A DNA stretch of 64,000 bases from Branchiostoma floridae (Eukaryota > Chordata > Leptocardii > Amphioxiformes > Branchiostomatidae). The stretch spans positions 17,184,365-17,248,364 of the forward strand of contig NC_049982.1 in the NCBI RefSeq assembly GCF_000003815.2, given 5' to 3'. Below, piece by piece: positions 9,391 to 22,274 of the stretch. The translations under genes were made by a program, and so were the position numbers. The number at the start of each line of letters is the position of its first letter. Positions within the stretch are counted from its first letter, which is position 1. The notes under the pieces were generated by a model. The model did not search any database. It worked only from the letters and a program-made list of their open reading frames with translations, and was not told the DNA's origin.

Positions 9391-11509
9391 TGTTAAAAAC
9401 ACAATCAGGTTAGAGATAAAAGTCCTTAATCCACCCAAGAAGTTGATGAAAGCTCCTTGATCCACCAAAGCATCAAAATATTACCAACCCAAAACGACAC
9501 TGTTCTTTGTTTCTCTCCACAGGATCAACCCGGAAGTGGTTGAGCGCCTGACCCTTTTTCCCGCCAGTGGTCCCGCACCAAAGTTTCGTCTCGCACTAAA
9601 GTTTTTTTTTTTGCGAAGTTTCGACGGGAAAGATCGGGAAACGATTCAATGCGAAGCAATGCCACCACTCCGAAAAGGGGAAATTACGATGATTGTGTCT
9701 GTAGATGCTGACTGCTAATACCGATATTTCTGTTCCTGTAAAAAAACTTTGGAAATCCAATATTTCAATTCCAGTAACAAACTAGGCCTCCAACCTCTGT
9801 GACCCTCTGTGATATGTCACCCATGTCACCAGGAAGCTCATCTCACCATTGGTAGTGATCGAAGTTTCATAGAATTCGAACCTCCTTGGTAGCTAAACTT
9901 TCTTCTAAAACAAGCTTAAGGTTACACACAAATCAGATTTTCAACGACCACTGTCGACTTCTTCAGGATCAACAGGAGTTTCACGACTCAGGCCGTACCT
10001 TTACCCGATCCGATTTCAATCTTAACAAAGAACAACAGATGTATTGATTGTATGTATCATTAATAATTCAAATAAAGTCCTCATGTGCATGTATTATGTT
10101 CGTTGATCATTTTCTTAACCCAAATAACAGACGTAAATAATCTATGTAAAGAAAGTAGACTTTAATCAAATTTTCTGATAATTAATGCAAGTGAGGTCCA
10201 CATCTGCATAATTAATGTTCAGTGTTAACCTGCACGTAACTATAAAATATCACAAGGATGAAATTCCGGTGAATTATTTACATAGTTACTTACAAAATAT
10301 TGCTACATCAGTAAAACAGATAAATTTGGAGTATCGATACTATAAATTCCATCCACTTTTTCTAAACACAGAGACTATCGGCTGAAACCGCACTAGTATA
10401 AGGACTTCTATAAGGTTTCCCAAGGCTGGGAAACTTACATTTCTTATTGTTTTGGTTTTCTGACTATGTAACGTCAGTAATTCCCTGTAACTTTTTTTCT
10501 GAGTATGCTTAATTAGGCTAAAGACACCATAGTCACGAGAGCCTGAAACCGTAGGCATTCTCTTGACTAGGGAAACAATATTTCTTATCGATTAGTCTTT
10601 GCTAACATACACTTCTGTACACATCTATAATTCCCTATCCCCATCAGTTCTTAACAAATGGCTTACTCAATAATCATTTAGAAAATGTCATAATGCCATG
10701 GTGGTAAATGATGGAAACATTATTGCGACACTTGGTAGCTACTTTGATTTAGTTGAACATTTTCAGACATAAAGCATGCATGTTGTCTCTTAGAATATAA
10801 TAATCATTTCACACAGTTCAGTAAAAGGTGACACTAGTTTATTTAGTGATTTATTCAATATAAACAGCATATCTCAGTACATATATGTCAGTATCGCAAT
10901 ACGTGCAAGGAGTTTATGACTATAACCTCCTTGATATGTGAGTATTTATGACCTAGCTGTATGTGTAATATTGCCTACTTGTGATAGTGAACAAAAAGTA
11001 CAAAAAGACACTTTACTGTGCAATATTCTAAGTTGAAAATCTTAAAACAAAACTTTTTCATTGCATTGATTCCATAAACGATTGCCCATTTGTTAAACAT
11101 GTTAAAAATCATAAGCATGCACTTCTGTGACTCTTCTCTAGGTGGCGTCCTACGAAAAACTACAATGTAGTCTTGGGTGTGTAATAGGTTCAAACGAAGT
11201 TATCATAACGGGTTGTCTATTGGTGACCTGGAATCATTAACATTCTTTTCTCCTGACAACACTTTTTCTCGTGACAACAATACGCAAAACCTAGAAATTG
11301 CGGTGAGAGTACGTCGGATTTTGCCCTTCGTACCTACTAATATCAATAAACTACCTATTATAATCGGCGATTCATTCTGTAATTTAGAATACGTCCAATT
11401 CTTTCATGCTACTTCTATAGTCTGCTGTCAATTACAAATGTACAAGCAATATTCATATATCTCAACCCTGACATTCATCTGTTCATATATTTTCCATATT
11501 ATGATAATT
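9391..11509. other. Intergenic spacer, no gene recognised
   Basis: This lies between the upstream end of the TMEM121-like gene and the 3' end of the CIMIP2-like gene; both genes are read leftward. A CCGGAAGTG (ETS-type) site is at about 9529, some 140 bp upstream of the TMEM121-like start codon. Two TTTATT stretches near 10839 and 10851 read AATAAA on the minus strand and could serve as poly(A) signals for the CIMIP2-like gene. Nothing else stands out. Confidence 0.45.
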
Positions 11510-14500
11510 TCATGTGGAGACCTGTAGTGCTTGACTCCGTATGTAGGATCCGAAGGTGGGCTTGTCATGGTAGCAGACCGGAAGAGACCGGCTGGTTGCA
11601 CCGTACGTGTTGCCAAATTCATACCGTCTCTCTGTGGAAGGGAACATAGCATGGAACTTGTGACTCTTTTGTTGCGAGACCAACGTCAAGTATCACTCCG
11701 GATACGATACAAAATATCAATGCAAGAAACAAACAGCTGAGTTTATCTGATTTATAATTGCTTGTGTTAATCAAATGTTGTCTTTTAGCAAAAGAAAAGC
11801 ACTGTAGGTATATATGTCTAATAGCAATTAAAATGTACTACCCAACAACTGTTAATGTGTTGTTTTGCATTTACGTCATAGTTAGTATAGTACCTAACAA
11901 GTAAGAAATGACTTACGAGGGATATATCCCGTGTATTTGGGCACCATTCCCTCAGGACGGTACAGACGTCTGTCCAACAACCCTGTGTCTTCTTCCTCTG
12001 GAGACTCATTTCTATAAATAGAACACAATGATTTATCAAATATCATTCATGAATATCATAAAATAAAGTCATTTTACATCTAGATGTACAATTTGCTCTT
12101 CCAGTGGCTATGGCGAATGTGGTTAACGTTGATTTACACAAAGAAAATCCTTGCTACGCCGTAAGGCTGGTAGATATTCTATGTTGTGTCCTGCAGTACC
12201 TTTCTAAGGTGACAGGGGTGTCCCGTAGCGACGAATGTCTGTCCATGTGGTCTTTCTGCTCGCAGAATCCGTTCTTGGCTACAACGGCGTACCGCCTGCC
12301 CAGGCCGACCTCCGTGATCTTCTTTCTGGGCACATATCCGGTCCAACCCGGCATGGGGGGTTCTAGAAATGATCTTTTGTCCTCTGCAAATAGAGATGCC
12401 CAAGTCTATTTGTAATTTTACTAGAGTCTGCATTTTGTTTCAATACAGCTAGGAACTCATAGTTCGAACAGAAGGACAATATTTCAAACGTTATCAGTCG
12501 TGTACTAAAATTAGCAACGTCTATCCTCTTTGATGACTTTATTCCTAGAATCATCAACTGCCGCACGTCGATATTATAGCAATGATGCTCGATGTTGTTC
12601 TGACGTTTTAGTACTAACTACAGAACAATGCGACAGTCTTTTCACAAGAAAAGCAAATTGTGGTGAGGACAAGTACAGCACAAAAGTGGCGGACATTGCA
12701 CTCCACTAAAGGATGTTTTTCCTTTGTTAGAAACACTTCATAAAATATTCATCACAGGCTTCGATAGTCCATTTCATATAAGATTACTCTGCACATTACC
12801 TAGTAGGGTGACTTTTCTTGGCATGAAGCAGTCCATCTTTTGCAGGGTCTCCTCCTGGCTGGCGGTGGGTGTCATCCTCGGTGCCTGGGCTACGGTTGCC
12901 CGCAGTGCCCTGTCGGCTCGTACGGCGTCTTTTGTGTCCCCGAAAAACTCATTTATACTGAGGGCACTGTCGCGGCCGTACGTGCCGGCATCTTTGTACC
13001 TTTTGCGTGGGATGTAACCTGGAATGAACGGAGAGAGTCTTGCTTCACAAAGCCTTTATCGGGGAAGAACTGTTAGAACTGTTCTCACTGTACCGTGTAT
13101 GTGGCACTGTTAATAAAAGTTTAAGTGCAGTGCCACATTGTCCTCGTCTGTCCAAAAGCAAAATAGAAAAAAAAAACTGGGTCTCTGAGAGCCCCGCAAA
13201 TGACAGATCACTATGGGATGCAGCATGTGTACTCATATGTTTCGTTCTCAATCTGATACAATTGGGTCAGCTTGTGAAACTGTATGTCTGACTATGTCGA
13301 TGGAGGTTAGGTGGTTTGTTTGTTTGTTTGTTTGTTGTTAATGTAAGTACTTAGCGTCTCTTCGGATTGACAGAACCCCTCACCAGCGGATTACTTATCA
13401 ATCTTAGTCGTCTCTACGTAAGCCTCCGGTTAATCCATGCACGAAATCCACATCAATTATACCACATACAGCTTTAGATTTTAGCGTACACTAATAATTA
13501 GTAATATTAATAAGAAGATTACTTTTGTCTAATACGATTGAAACGTGGTTAATGCTAAATAGGACGGACGTCATCAGACCTTTGTTTCAGCACCTCGGAC
13601 GGACCCAATGTCTACATTTTACCTCCATAGTTGGCGGAAGCTGCCCTACCTGTATAGCCCGGCACCATGCCTTCCGTCAGCCTCCTGGTCCCGTCAAACC
13701 TGGGCAGGTGGGCCAGTCTGGGCCCTGCCGCCTGGCCCGGGTCGGAGGTCGTCAGGGGGTTGTGTTTCACGCCCTGCGGGGAACCAGAAACAAAAGGTGA
13801 TTCTACCGTGTAGTAATGGCGATAATCCTAGAACAACTCGTCTACATGCTGATGTAGTCGTGGCTTTTCTGCTTCGCAAGTTAATTTTTTTGTAGATTTT
13901 ATCATTAAGGTTTCGGTTACATTAAAACGGTTTAGTTTCCTTCCTTTCTCTTATTCATTTCCCCTTGTTTGTCTTTCTTGTCTATGTCAATTTTCTTCCT
14001 GTAATTTTGCAAACTGTCCATCATAGCAGAAGTTAGGCTGGATACCAGACCCCATCCCGATCTCTCCACATGATAGATATTTTGGAGATCGGACTGGGGT
14101 CTGGTATCCAGGCTAAGCAGAAGTGGGGATTTTTTAAATAAATGAACTGATTTAAAGATCCGCTGTATAGATTAGACAGTCACTCCCGAGGACAAACTGT
14201 TTTATGCTCCAGATGTCATTGACAGATAGCATCATAGTACCAAATAACTCAATGACGTCAATGCTATAATTGTTACATTCTTTGAAAGACACATTGAGCT
14301 GTAATAATGTTCAAACCTGAAACGCCTGGTATAAACGTTAGACATTGTCAACTTTTGCTGTACTGCAGGACATATAACTTGTTACGGGTAACTGTGGTGT
14401 GGCAGAATAGACTCGCTGAACCGATTGACTGGTAGAAGCATATCTCTAGTTTCCATCTCAAGCCTTTCAGTAGGCTGAGAAAAATACACTTAGTAGAGAC

Positions 14501-17500
14501 AAATAAGGCGAATAATCTTTCAGGACTTAGCCTGCATGCTATTGAAGGAGAGGCCCACATAGGAGACCATGTAAATGGTACTTAATTGTAATGCTTTATT
14601 ACTTGTGTGGGTTTATTTTGCCATTATATCAACATAATTCCCGTTTCTACACATTTCTGTGGTGAATACCTCCAAGCTTCTGTCTTATCAGTTACGCCAA
14701 TCGCAGGCTAACCGGCCACCGTGAAATGGCCGAGCCTTTTCCGAATTGTTAAAGCAGTGTAGCATTGTTTCATGAATTCAATCTTTGGAATATCATGGAT
14801 CCTCGCGCAGTTCACAAAACAATGCTTACACTATGTACGGATCTTGGTTGCTTTTACGTCTCCAGGCTTACTAAGTTACAGGCCCCACGTGTCGTGTCCC
14901 CCCTCCAAGAGTTTACTGAGTAAAATGCGCCATGTCACACTATGTACAGTACTGTCAACGCTTATTACTTCTGGGTGCTTAATTTGACATAGGTTGGGAG
15001 GACTATTTGTCTAGCCACTTTATCGTTCCATTTTCTCCAACCTTCTCGATCCTTTGCCCACAGCGGGTTCGTTTACCCTTTTTCCTTTGTGGTAACCGCG
15101 CCGGAACAGTACGTCGTTCAGACGTATTTGCTCAAGGCCACAGAAGGGAACACGATGTGACAGGTTATATTTGTCGTCCACATTTGTCAGGCTGTCGATG
15201 GCTACGTTTTGTCAACTAAATGCACCTGTACTAATGTACAGTTCCGTTGATCATGCCACACTACACCATCCCCGGTAGCTGATAGTCTTAAATGAACCGT
15301 ATCAAAACAGAACTACGAAGAGAGATGTCTTTGTAGGAAAACAGTGAATCACAAACTAAGACACCTTCTTGTCATTCTGATCCAAATATGATAAACAAAC
15401 AAACAAACAAACAAACACGACAGGTTTAATGAACCGGGACAATCTTGGTTTCCTGGAGTTTGTGACATTGTGCAGGGACTTTCACTTTTGGGTTTTTCAT
15501 TTCATAATCTGGCAAATTCATCGGGTTGTCTTGATGATCTCCGATTCGAAAGTTTCTATTATTTGAACTATTGTCTATAGCTAATTGAAAGCAAAATGGT
15601 GCCTAAGACGATTAAAAATCGTTGTAGTGGTGCCCCTTCACCACGACCCAGCAAATAAAAGGAAACGTAAAGATGGCATGCTCGTAAGGCAAAATGCTTT
15701 GTTGCTTTTGACTTCTTGGTGTTTGCCGAGAGTATATACAGTGAACACCTGGTTTATAATGAATATTTGTGGCGCCAGATCGACTTTTATCAGTATGAAA
15801 CATCAACTTCTGACTGATATAACAGCGATAGAAGCGACCAGCGATGCTAATTGTGATAAAATGAAATGTATATAGTGTGGACATCGCATGACTGAAAGGT
15901 TATTCAAAATGAGTGATTGGTTCCAATTTTTGTCACGGGAAACCGGACAAGTCCTAGCGATATAGCACAGCTGTTCAATCCCGTTCTCAACCAATCTTGT
16001 CGTGACGTAGTGTTCTCCCCGGATAACATGCCGACGCAAGTTTCCCACCTCCCAGGACAACACAGTCACCAGGCAGCGTTTGTTATGGCGAACGTTAATG
16101 CACTTCACGACGTTACCTCATTACTAGTGTTGTGCGTGTTATAGACGGCGTTTCATGTGGAAGAAGTATCTTAACTTACCATTTCAAACTCAAGCGCTGG
16201 CTTGGGTTCAGTTTGCCACATGTTCACATATTTTGATTCGCGCTTTTGAACGTTGAATAAGGAAAGTATTAAAGACAACCACTTCTTTTCCTTCTAAAAG
16301 ATATACAACGTCGACGTCACCGTTCAGTGTATTATCATTGATAAAATCGTTTGGATCCATAACACATTGTCTTGACAAGTAAAAACAACAGTGCGATGCT
16401 ATGTTTCCATGTCATGGGAACAGATCTGATGGGAAGAACTGCCAATGAACCCAGAAGTTTCGGCAGTGGTCTGTCTGACACCATGTCCGTCGCCTTGGAA
16501 GCAGAACTTTGTTTACGTACTGTTCAACTCAGGCAGACAGTCAGTCCCACAGTGTTCGGCGACGCGGTGTATATCACGGTGAGATGTACCGTTCATGTGC
16601 ACACACGACTTGGCATTTCTTGCCACGAAGTCTCCAACCAGTACTTCGCCACAGACGACGAATGAACTAGACTCTCGAGATCTGTACATCAGTATATCAT
16701 ACTATAGCTAGTATATGGCTTTGTAAATAAGTAAGATTTCGAAAACATCTGTGCATTCCAGCGGTAGTATTGATCTGTAGTTTGATCCGCTTTGTACACG
16801 ACACTGTCCGTGTGAACATGTCTTATCTCCTTTGAACATACATATCAGACCTGTTTGATGCCTGCTTTTGCCCTTCCTGAAAACAAACGGTCCGACCGTC
16901 TGACGTAAATACTCTCACTGGCTCTGATGCCCGACAGGTCCGGCCCACCGGCAGTCCCCCACGGTAACAACTGGACCTGCCGATGTCCGACACCGTTTAA
17001 GTCTTACTTACCCATTAGTACAGAACTGCTTTGCGAAGATAAATGAGGGGGATAAAAACGCCACCCTTTTGAGAAAGTTCTCGGACCGTGTCTGGTTTGT
17101 TTACGGTCAAACAGCAACACAAGGACCTAAGAGGGGTAAACGAGATAACAGGTGGATAATACAGGGAATTGGGGTTCAATTCATACCCTGAACTTTAGCT
17201 TCCATGCGTACTTGCAATTGGATGCATTGCACTACCATCTGCTCTACAAGTGAATGGACAGCAAGTTGAATGACTCACAGACCGTGTCCATTTTGACACT
17301 ACCACAGGCTCAAGTCACCAAACCGGACGGCGCCAAGACCGAACTCAACCTATGACTCAAATTATTGCTTAATTTATCTCCTGACTGTCGTTGACGGAGG
17401 AGATTGATAGTTATGAACTTTCCTTTAAATTTACTCAATAACATTCACAGAGCTAAAACTGTCACAATGCTTACGTCAGCAAAGAAGATTTGTTCATAAC

Positions 17501-19619
17501 GGTGCGCATAAGCATACAAGGTAAATCAGCCTAATTGACATTGCTATGGCAACCACTTTCTCAACACCTTAGCAAGTATTATCGATTTTAGGAGCGCCGA
17601 CATTTGGTTCAAAGTGAACCATGGTGTACCACGACAACAGTACGATCGTTGGGTGCTGTTGCTTGGAAAATATCAAAGTCAAATCAAAATGCTTTTACGG
17701 TTGTAAAGATTAAGTCCAAACAAGACATAATAAATGACCGGCAACTGCGTTGTATTTGTAACGCGTCAACAACGCAATGTAAACAGACGACCACTAAATA
17801 ATGTGTCAACTAAGCACATTACTTAGAAACAAACCTCTTGTAAATTCTATATTACAAGCTCATAATGCTTTAGTATGATAGCTGAGTTCCGTCTTGAGTG
17901 CAAATGTACAGTTGCCCTTAAAACACATTACCGTTCTCCAGCAGAGCAAAGGTAAACAAGCCGACCACTCCACTGCTCGCCATAGTGGGGTTGCCATGGG
18001 GTTGACATGGTCTTTTGTAGCCACAGTGTATACACGAATGCGCTGACAGTTACGTACCACAAAGTGGAAAATATTTCAACGGACAAAATCGAATGTTTCC
18101 TAAAATATATATTTCCTTTGCAATGAGAGAGTCAAATAGTTTAAAGTCTTTTTCACTAAGGGGTCTTCAAATATTCTAGATGTCTGAAAGTTAACAATGC
18201 CGGTAGCTTACTGAGTGTTCATTCATTCGCCGAGACGTCGAAAACAGCAGTGCAATGTCTGTATCCGGAATGAAAAGAGCATTGAAAGCGTGTCGTATAT
18301 AAAGAAAATATCATTGTTAAAGTTGACATATATTACTCACAGGAGTAATGTATTTTGACGTATATTACTCACAGGAGTATTGTATTTTAACACTATTTTC
18401 TTCTATACGACATACCAACACCAACCAATTAACATCGATGGTAATGAATGAATCAGTGTTTGTATCAGGTGAGATAGAGTATGCTTCCGAACAACATAGC
18501 GACCGACCGCTGTGCTTGTGTCCGCAAATGTACGGTACCGTACAAAATAATCGACTCAAGTGCGCGACTATCTTACAAGCGAACAAAGGTCCGCTCTAAT
18601 TAGAGGATATGACACTTACACGTGCGTTCTAAGATAGCCTTTGAACGCTTCGACAATCAATCGTCGAAGGTACGTGACGCTTACCAGTTACAAAAACAAG
18701 GTTTTCAGTCAGGTCAGCCATTCCTTCACGATCAAGGTGACGGCTATGGCAAATTGTAGAGGCAAGTTTGACATGTATGATGGCAGCTTAAGCCTGCTTA
18801 TTACTCCATATGCAAAAGTCACCAAACTTCTTTTATGTTCCCCTGGGACACAGCTGTACCTTCGAAGCTGCATTGCCACGGCCCAAACCACTCGTCTTCT
18901 TTTTGGGAACATGGCGAAGGGTTGGAACATCCCACAGTTGGGAGAAACTCGGGAAACTTGGGACTTCTGTCTACTGGGGTTTGATCATAAATCCATACAC
19001 GTAGTATTGTGTGGCGGATTCTAGTCTTACTAGTTATAACCTGGCAGACGCGTCTGTCACCACAAGGCGCATTTTTAAACGCCAAATGTGTCAACCAATT
19101 GAAAGGAACAAGCAAGCATTTTTGCGCTACACAGGATCGATTTTTCCTGTTGCAGTGAAAGTGTTTAGGTATGTAGGACCAGACTGTATAGACAGTTAGC
19201 TTGTCTATACTTACCTTTAGCATTTTCGCAGAGACGTTGCCGTACGTGAGCCCAATCAAGAACTTGTATTGCGGACAGTACCCGGTGTAGCTGCAAAATT
19301 GAGAGAGCATTGAATTAGCCAGGCACGCAAAAACTAGAGGAGGCAGTTACTGTGACCAGCAAATACTTGACGTTGCGCATTCGACAGAAGTCGATACCAA
19401 GTCAATTGGACCACTCAACTCCCCGTCTGAGATGTTCATGTTTCCACTCAACGGTTGGCGAGAATTACATAGAGTACCAGTCGACTAATCCGATATGTTT
19501 GTGGCGGGGCTCTGGTTAAGACAGGTGACGTCCAGACAAGCTTACCCGGGAAGCTGAGTGCCTTCCTTCGGCTGAAGGAAACGTCTCCGCCGGTCGACTC
19601 CCTCCATCCCTGCCGGCAT
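11510..19619 (-). CDS. CIMIP2B: CIMIP2/FAM166-family ciliary microtubule inner protein (four PGYTGY repeats)
   Basis: Exons on the minus strand: 19619..19546, 19290..19215, 13773..13650, 13018..12800, 12362..12200, 12011..11917, 11631..11510. They sum to 873 nt, 290 residues plus TGA, and every junction is GT-AG with matching phase. Four repeats of the form P-G-Y/W-T-G-Y-x-P are seen at about residues 24 (PGYTGYCPQYKF...TYG), 88 (PGYTGYIPRKRY...TYG), 169 (PGWTGYVPRKK) and 243 (PKYTGYIPQRRYEFGNTYG). FAM166B/CIMIP2B also has four such repeats and a similar length (about 275). Family members bind the lumen of doublet microtubules in motile cilia and sperm flagella. The start was chosen because the frame has a stop upstream and no other ATG. 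The 5.4 kb second intron could hide a further phase-0 exon. The last exon runs to TGA at 11510-11512. The next gene, a TRPV channel, is read divergently. Confidence 0.85.
13312..13339. repeat. (GTTT)n microsatellite
   Basis: About six GTTT repeats lie inside an intron-free part of the CIMIP2-like locus (intron between 13018 and 13650). On the minus strand it reads (AAAC)n, the same tail as the LINE fragment at 4277, so it may be a LINE 3' remnant. Confidence 0.8.
14033..14116. mobile_element. 84 bp foldback MITE with 7 bp target duplication
   Basis: The left end TTAGGCTGGATACCAG is the inverted complement (one mismatch) of the right end CTGGTATCCAGGCTAA. The arms pair for about 30 bp (through GACCCC...GATCTC). 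The direct repeat GCAGAAG flanks it exactly at 14026-14032 and 14117-14123. It lies in the large intron of the CIMIP2-like gene. Confidence 0.85.
15391..15416. repeat. (AAAC)n microsatellite
   Basis: About six AAAC units lie in the large intron of the CIMIP2-like gene. This resembles the LINE tail at 4277-4300, but no LINE coding similarity is visible next to it. Confidence 0.8.
18323..18386. repeat. Two tandem 32 bp units with an internal palindrome
   Basis: TTGACATATATTACTCACAG... at 18323-18354 repeats at 18355-18386 with few changes. Each unit contains ATTACTC-ACAG-GAGTA(A/T)T, a short hairpin. Confidence 0.8.
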
Positions 19620-22148
19620 ACTCCCACGGGGAATACGTGCTGTGTTCTTATCGCTCGACTTGGCCCGACTGTTGTTTGTCCGTTGGCAAGGGACGCTACC
19701 CGTATCCAGGGCGGGAGGTTGCCACCCCCATTTGTGTTGACTTGGAGCGACCCTTCATGCCAATAGCCACTGAAAACATCTCAACAATTTACCCACAATA
19801 ATCCACTCATTGTCCAAAGAAACAACTCATCCCGGGGACCATGCGTGACACCATGAAAAAGGAAACGGAAAAAGAAGAGACAAAGTTTACTAAGGATGAG
19901 ATCCAGAAGTGTCCCACCCCTATTTCGACATTGTGAGTGTCCCACAAGGACTTGCCTAACCTAGAACTGACGTAACCATCCTTATCGACATTTGTAAATG
20001 TTCAACCTTTCGATACATTGGAGCTACAATCAAAATCCAATTTGCCACACAGTAAGCATACTACCTGTCCGCGACCCCTTTGAATGACTCCATGTGACTC
20101 GGCGCAAGTTTATCCCAAAACAAACCATTGTGACAATCATGAGGCAATCAGGTAAGAGAAGCTACCAGCATGTTACTTCTACAACTTCTCATTAGAAATT
20201 AAGGAGCCGTCATTCAAGACTAGCAGATACATTTGTGAAAAAAAGTATAATGCATAACATAGTCATAGACCCGGTTGGGCCATCTTCAATGGGAGCCACA
20301 GCATTTGTCGCAAAACCCTAGACCATCTCGTACATGTCATTAAAAGCACTTGTAATCAAAGAGAACATCATCACTCCTATAACCACGCTCCTGTGCGTAA
20401 AAAAGCGTGGCCGAACAAAATGATGACATTTTAATGACTTTAATTGTACGTCCATTGTAATGGCATTTGTTGTGGGATCAAGGGATTTGCTTTGGTCGCG
20501 AACCAAGAAGGACGACCAAAGGGGAAGTGGACAACATGCATGAACATTTTGTATATTTTTATTTGACATCAATTTTTTCTCAGTGCATAGATTTTCCCTT
20601 CCCAGGCCCGCACACATGTTAACATAACTTGTCCCGAGAAGAAGAAGGGTGACTTAAGACAATAAAAAGTCTTGCAGCTATAACACATGCCATATATGCT
20701 TTGGTCGTTACATACAAAATAAGTGCGATCCGTGTGTTTGTGAAAGGCCTGAATGTAAGAAACGTGCATAGTTCCATTTTGATGCCGATGGAGTATCATT
20801 TACCATATAGTAGGTCAGCGCTGTTGTTTGTACGGTTATGACAACACGGTCGTAAAGGCCGTACAGGTGTTTGCCATTCTTTCTCTCTGCACAAGCTAGC
20901 AGTCCCCAATTGGATGGACGTGTGGATGTTCTTTTGACATACATCAGGGGCAGACAAGAAGGCAAGAAAAATCTTTTCATTTGCAAGGCGTTAACTCATT
21001 AGTGCATAATGACTGGCTTGATTACCTAGGTTGCGTCGAACACCAAACTCGTCATTACGTAAGGACCGTCCACAGGACCCACCTCGTTGTAACAATGCTT
21101 GTTCATCCGTGGTCACGAATCCCACAAAGCTAAAGTTGATCACACACAACTCGGAGATTTCCTTCAACACGTATGTTCAGGTGCACCATTCAATTCTGAT
21201 TGCTACCAAGCGACACGAGTGGACTAGTTTCGTCATGTCTCAAACAGCCATGCAAGGCTGCGAACTGGGAATCACGATCACGGTCAGGTGTAAATTATAC
21301 ATTTCTATTACTGATTATCTGTTGGACGAAGAAGTTCTAAAACTAGTAACCTGGTGTTATGGGGCAGTTTGGTTCTCTCAGAAACAACTAAATGGCCTAA
21401 CCATTATAGATTAATGTAGCCGACAAGAAGAGGCTGGATTAAAACGGTCTGTGTCATTTGTTGGTATCTCACCGACTTGGGGGTCCGGTAGGCATTGGGT
21501 GTAGTACTATATTGGTCTTTAAGAAGAGTCACTTTGGAGCTCAATTTTAGATGAAAAAAAGCAGGGGGGATCTCCCACATCGCACAGGAATAACGTTACA
21601 CGTAGAAAACAGTTGTGATAACAGTTATATCATCATAACAATCAACATAAGTTATAGAAACATCGTTCTTGCAACTTTGTGCAAACGCCAAACACGACTG
21701 GCAATGGCGTCTTGTCAGTTTCGGAGTAAAAAGTCGACCAGACAGGTTCGTCGCGCGGTACTTTACATGCTATGATGTACCGTACAAAACCATACTTTCC
21801 TAACGTCAAGCGAAGCAGTCATGCCACTCTACCAAGTTTGGCATGGCGTTAAGTTAAACAGCTTGTTTGGGTATACAGTGACCTGTGCGAGTTGATCATA
21901 GTATACCTTCCGTTGTCTTGATGGTTGATACTGTAATTTTTTTTTCACAACTGCGATGACTTTCTTTCATCAAAACAGAGAAGTCTAACGTTACATGTAG
22001 CTTTGTTCCACGGTTGTTTCTTCTTGAGTCATATCTCAGATACAGCGGCGCCAGATAGCATCGCACAAAGGCTTACACAGGCCACCTGTCTGGATGTTAT
22101 TGAGCCGTGTAAAGCTCCCAACACAAAGGCGGGATAACATGTGACCTG
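19620..22148. other. Divergent intergenic region between CIMIP2-like and TRPV genes
   Basis: Open frames here (20318-20986 minus, 21031-21414 plus, 21551-21775 plus) carry no recognisable family motif and no coherent splice pattern. The region should hold the upstream control DNA of both genes. The only control motif I can support is the X-box listed next, at its right end. Confidence 0.5.
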
Positions 22149-22162
22149 GTAACCATGACAAC
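22149..22162. promoter_or_regulatory. Putative RFX X-box upstream of the TRPV gene
   Basis: GTAACC-AT-GACAAC fits the RFX consensus GTNRCC-N(0-3)-RGYAAC at all positions but one. It lies 113-126 bp upstream of the TRPV ATG at 22275 and sits in a wider inverted repeat (ACCTGG...CCAGGT). X-boxes at this distance drive many ciliary genes in nematodes, flies and vertebrates. A YY1-like AAGATGGCCGCC follows at about 22184. The match was made by eye. Confidence 0.5.
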
Positions 22163-22274
22163 CAGGTGTGTGAAACTGATATCCAAGATGGCCGCCCTGG
22201 GACTTCGCAATACCTGAATCGAGGCTTTATGCACATTTTAGGTTTAATCCAAACACGATCGTGCGCATTTCGGC

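Noticed and set aside
9280-9468. Minus-strand frame ending in a poly-Phe stretch
   Set aside because: Its right part is the true N-terminus of the TMEM121-like protein. The poly-Phe tail is antisense of the LINE's GAA tail, so it is not a separate gene.
9536-9718. Plus-strand frame just after a CTCCACAG acceptor-like site
   Set aside because: It looks a little like an exon start, but I found no upstream donor partner, no donor downstream and no recognisable family.
16372-16665. 97-codon plus-strand frame in the large CIMIP2-like intron
   Set aside because: No domain or splice context. A GTGAGA donor-like site inside it has no matching exon chain.
17920-18015. Minus-strand exon-like stretch (MSTPWQPHYGEQW...) ending in a GTAATG
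   Set aside because: It could in principle be a skipped exon of the CIMIP2-like gene, but its phase does not fit between exons 2 and 3 and it lacks the family motif.
18819-19310. 163-codon minus-strand frame as a single gene
   Set aside because: Only its first part (19290-19215) is an exon of the CIMIP2-like gene. The rest is intron past a GTAAGT donor.
19974-19990. Second X-box near the CIMIP2-like start (CGTAACCATCC)
   Set aside because: Only one half-site (GTAACC) is present; the second half does not match RGYAAC.
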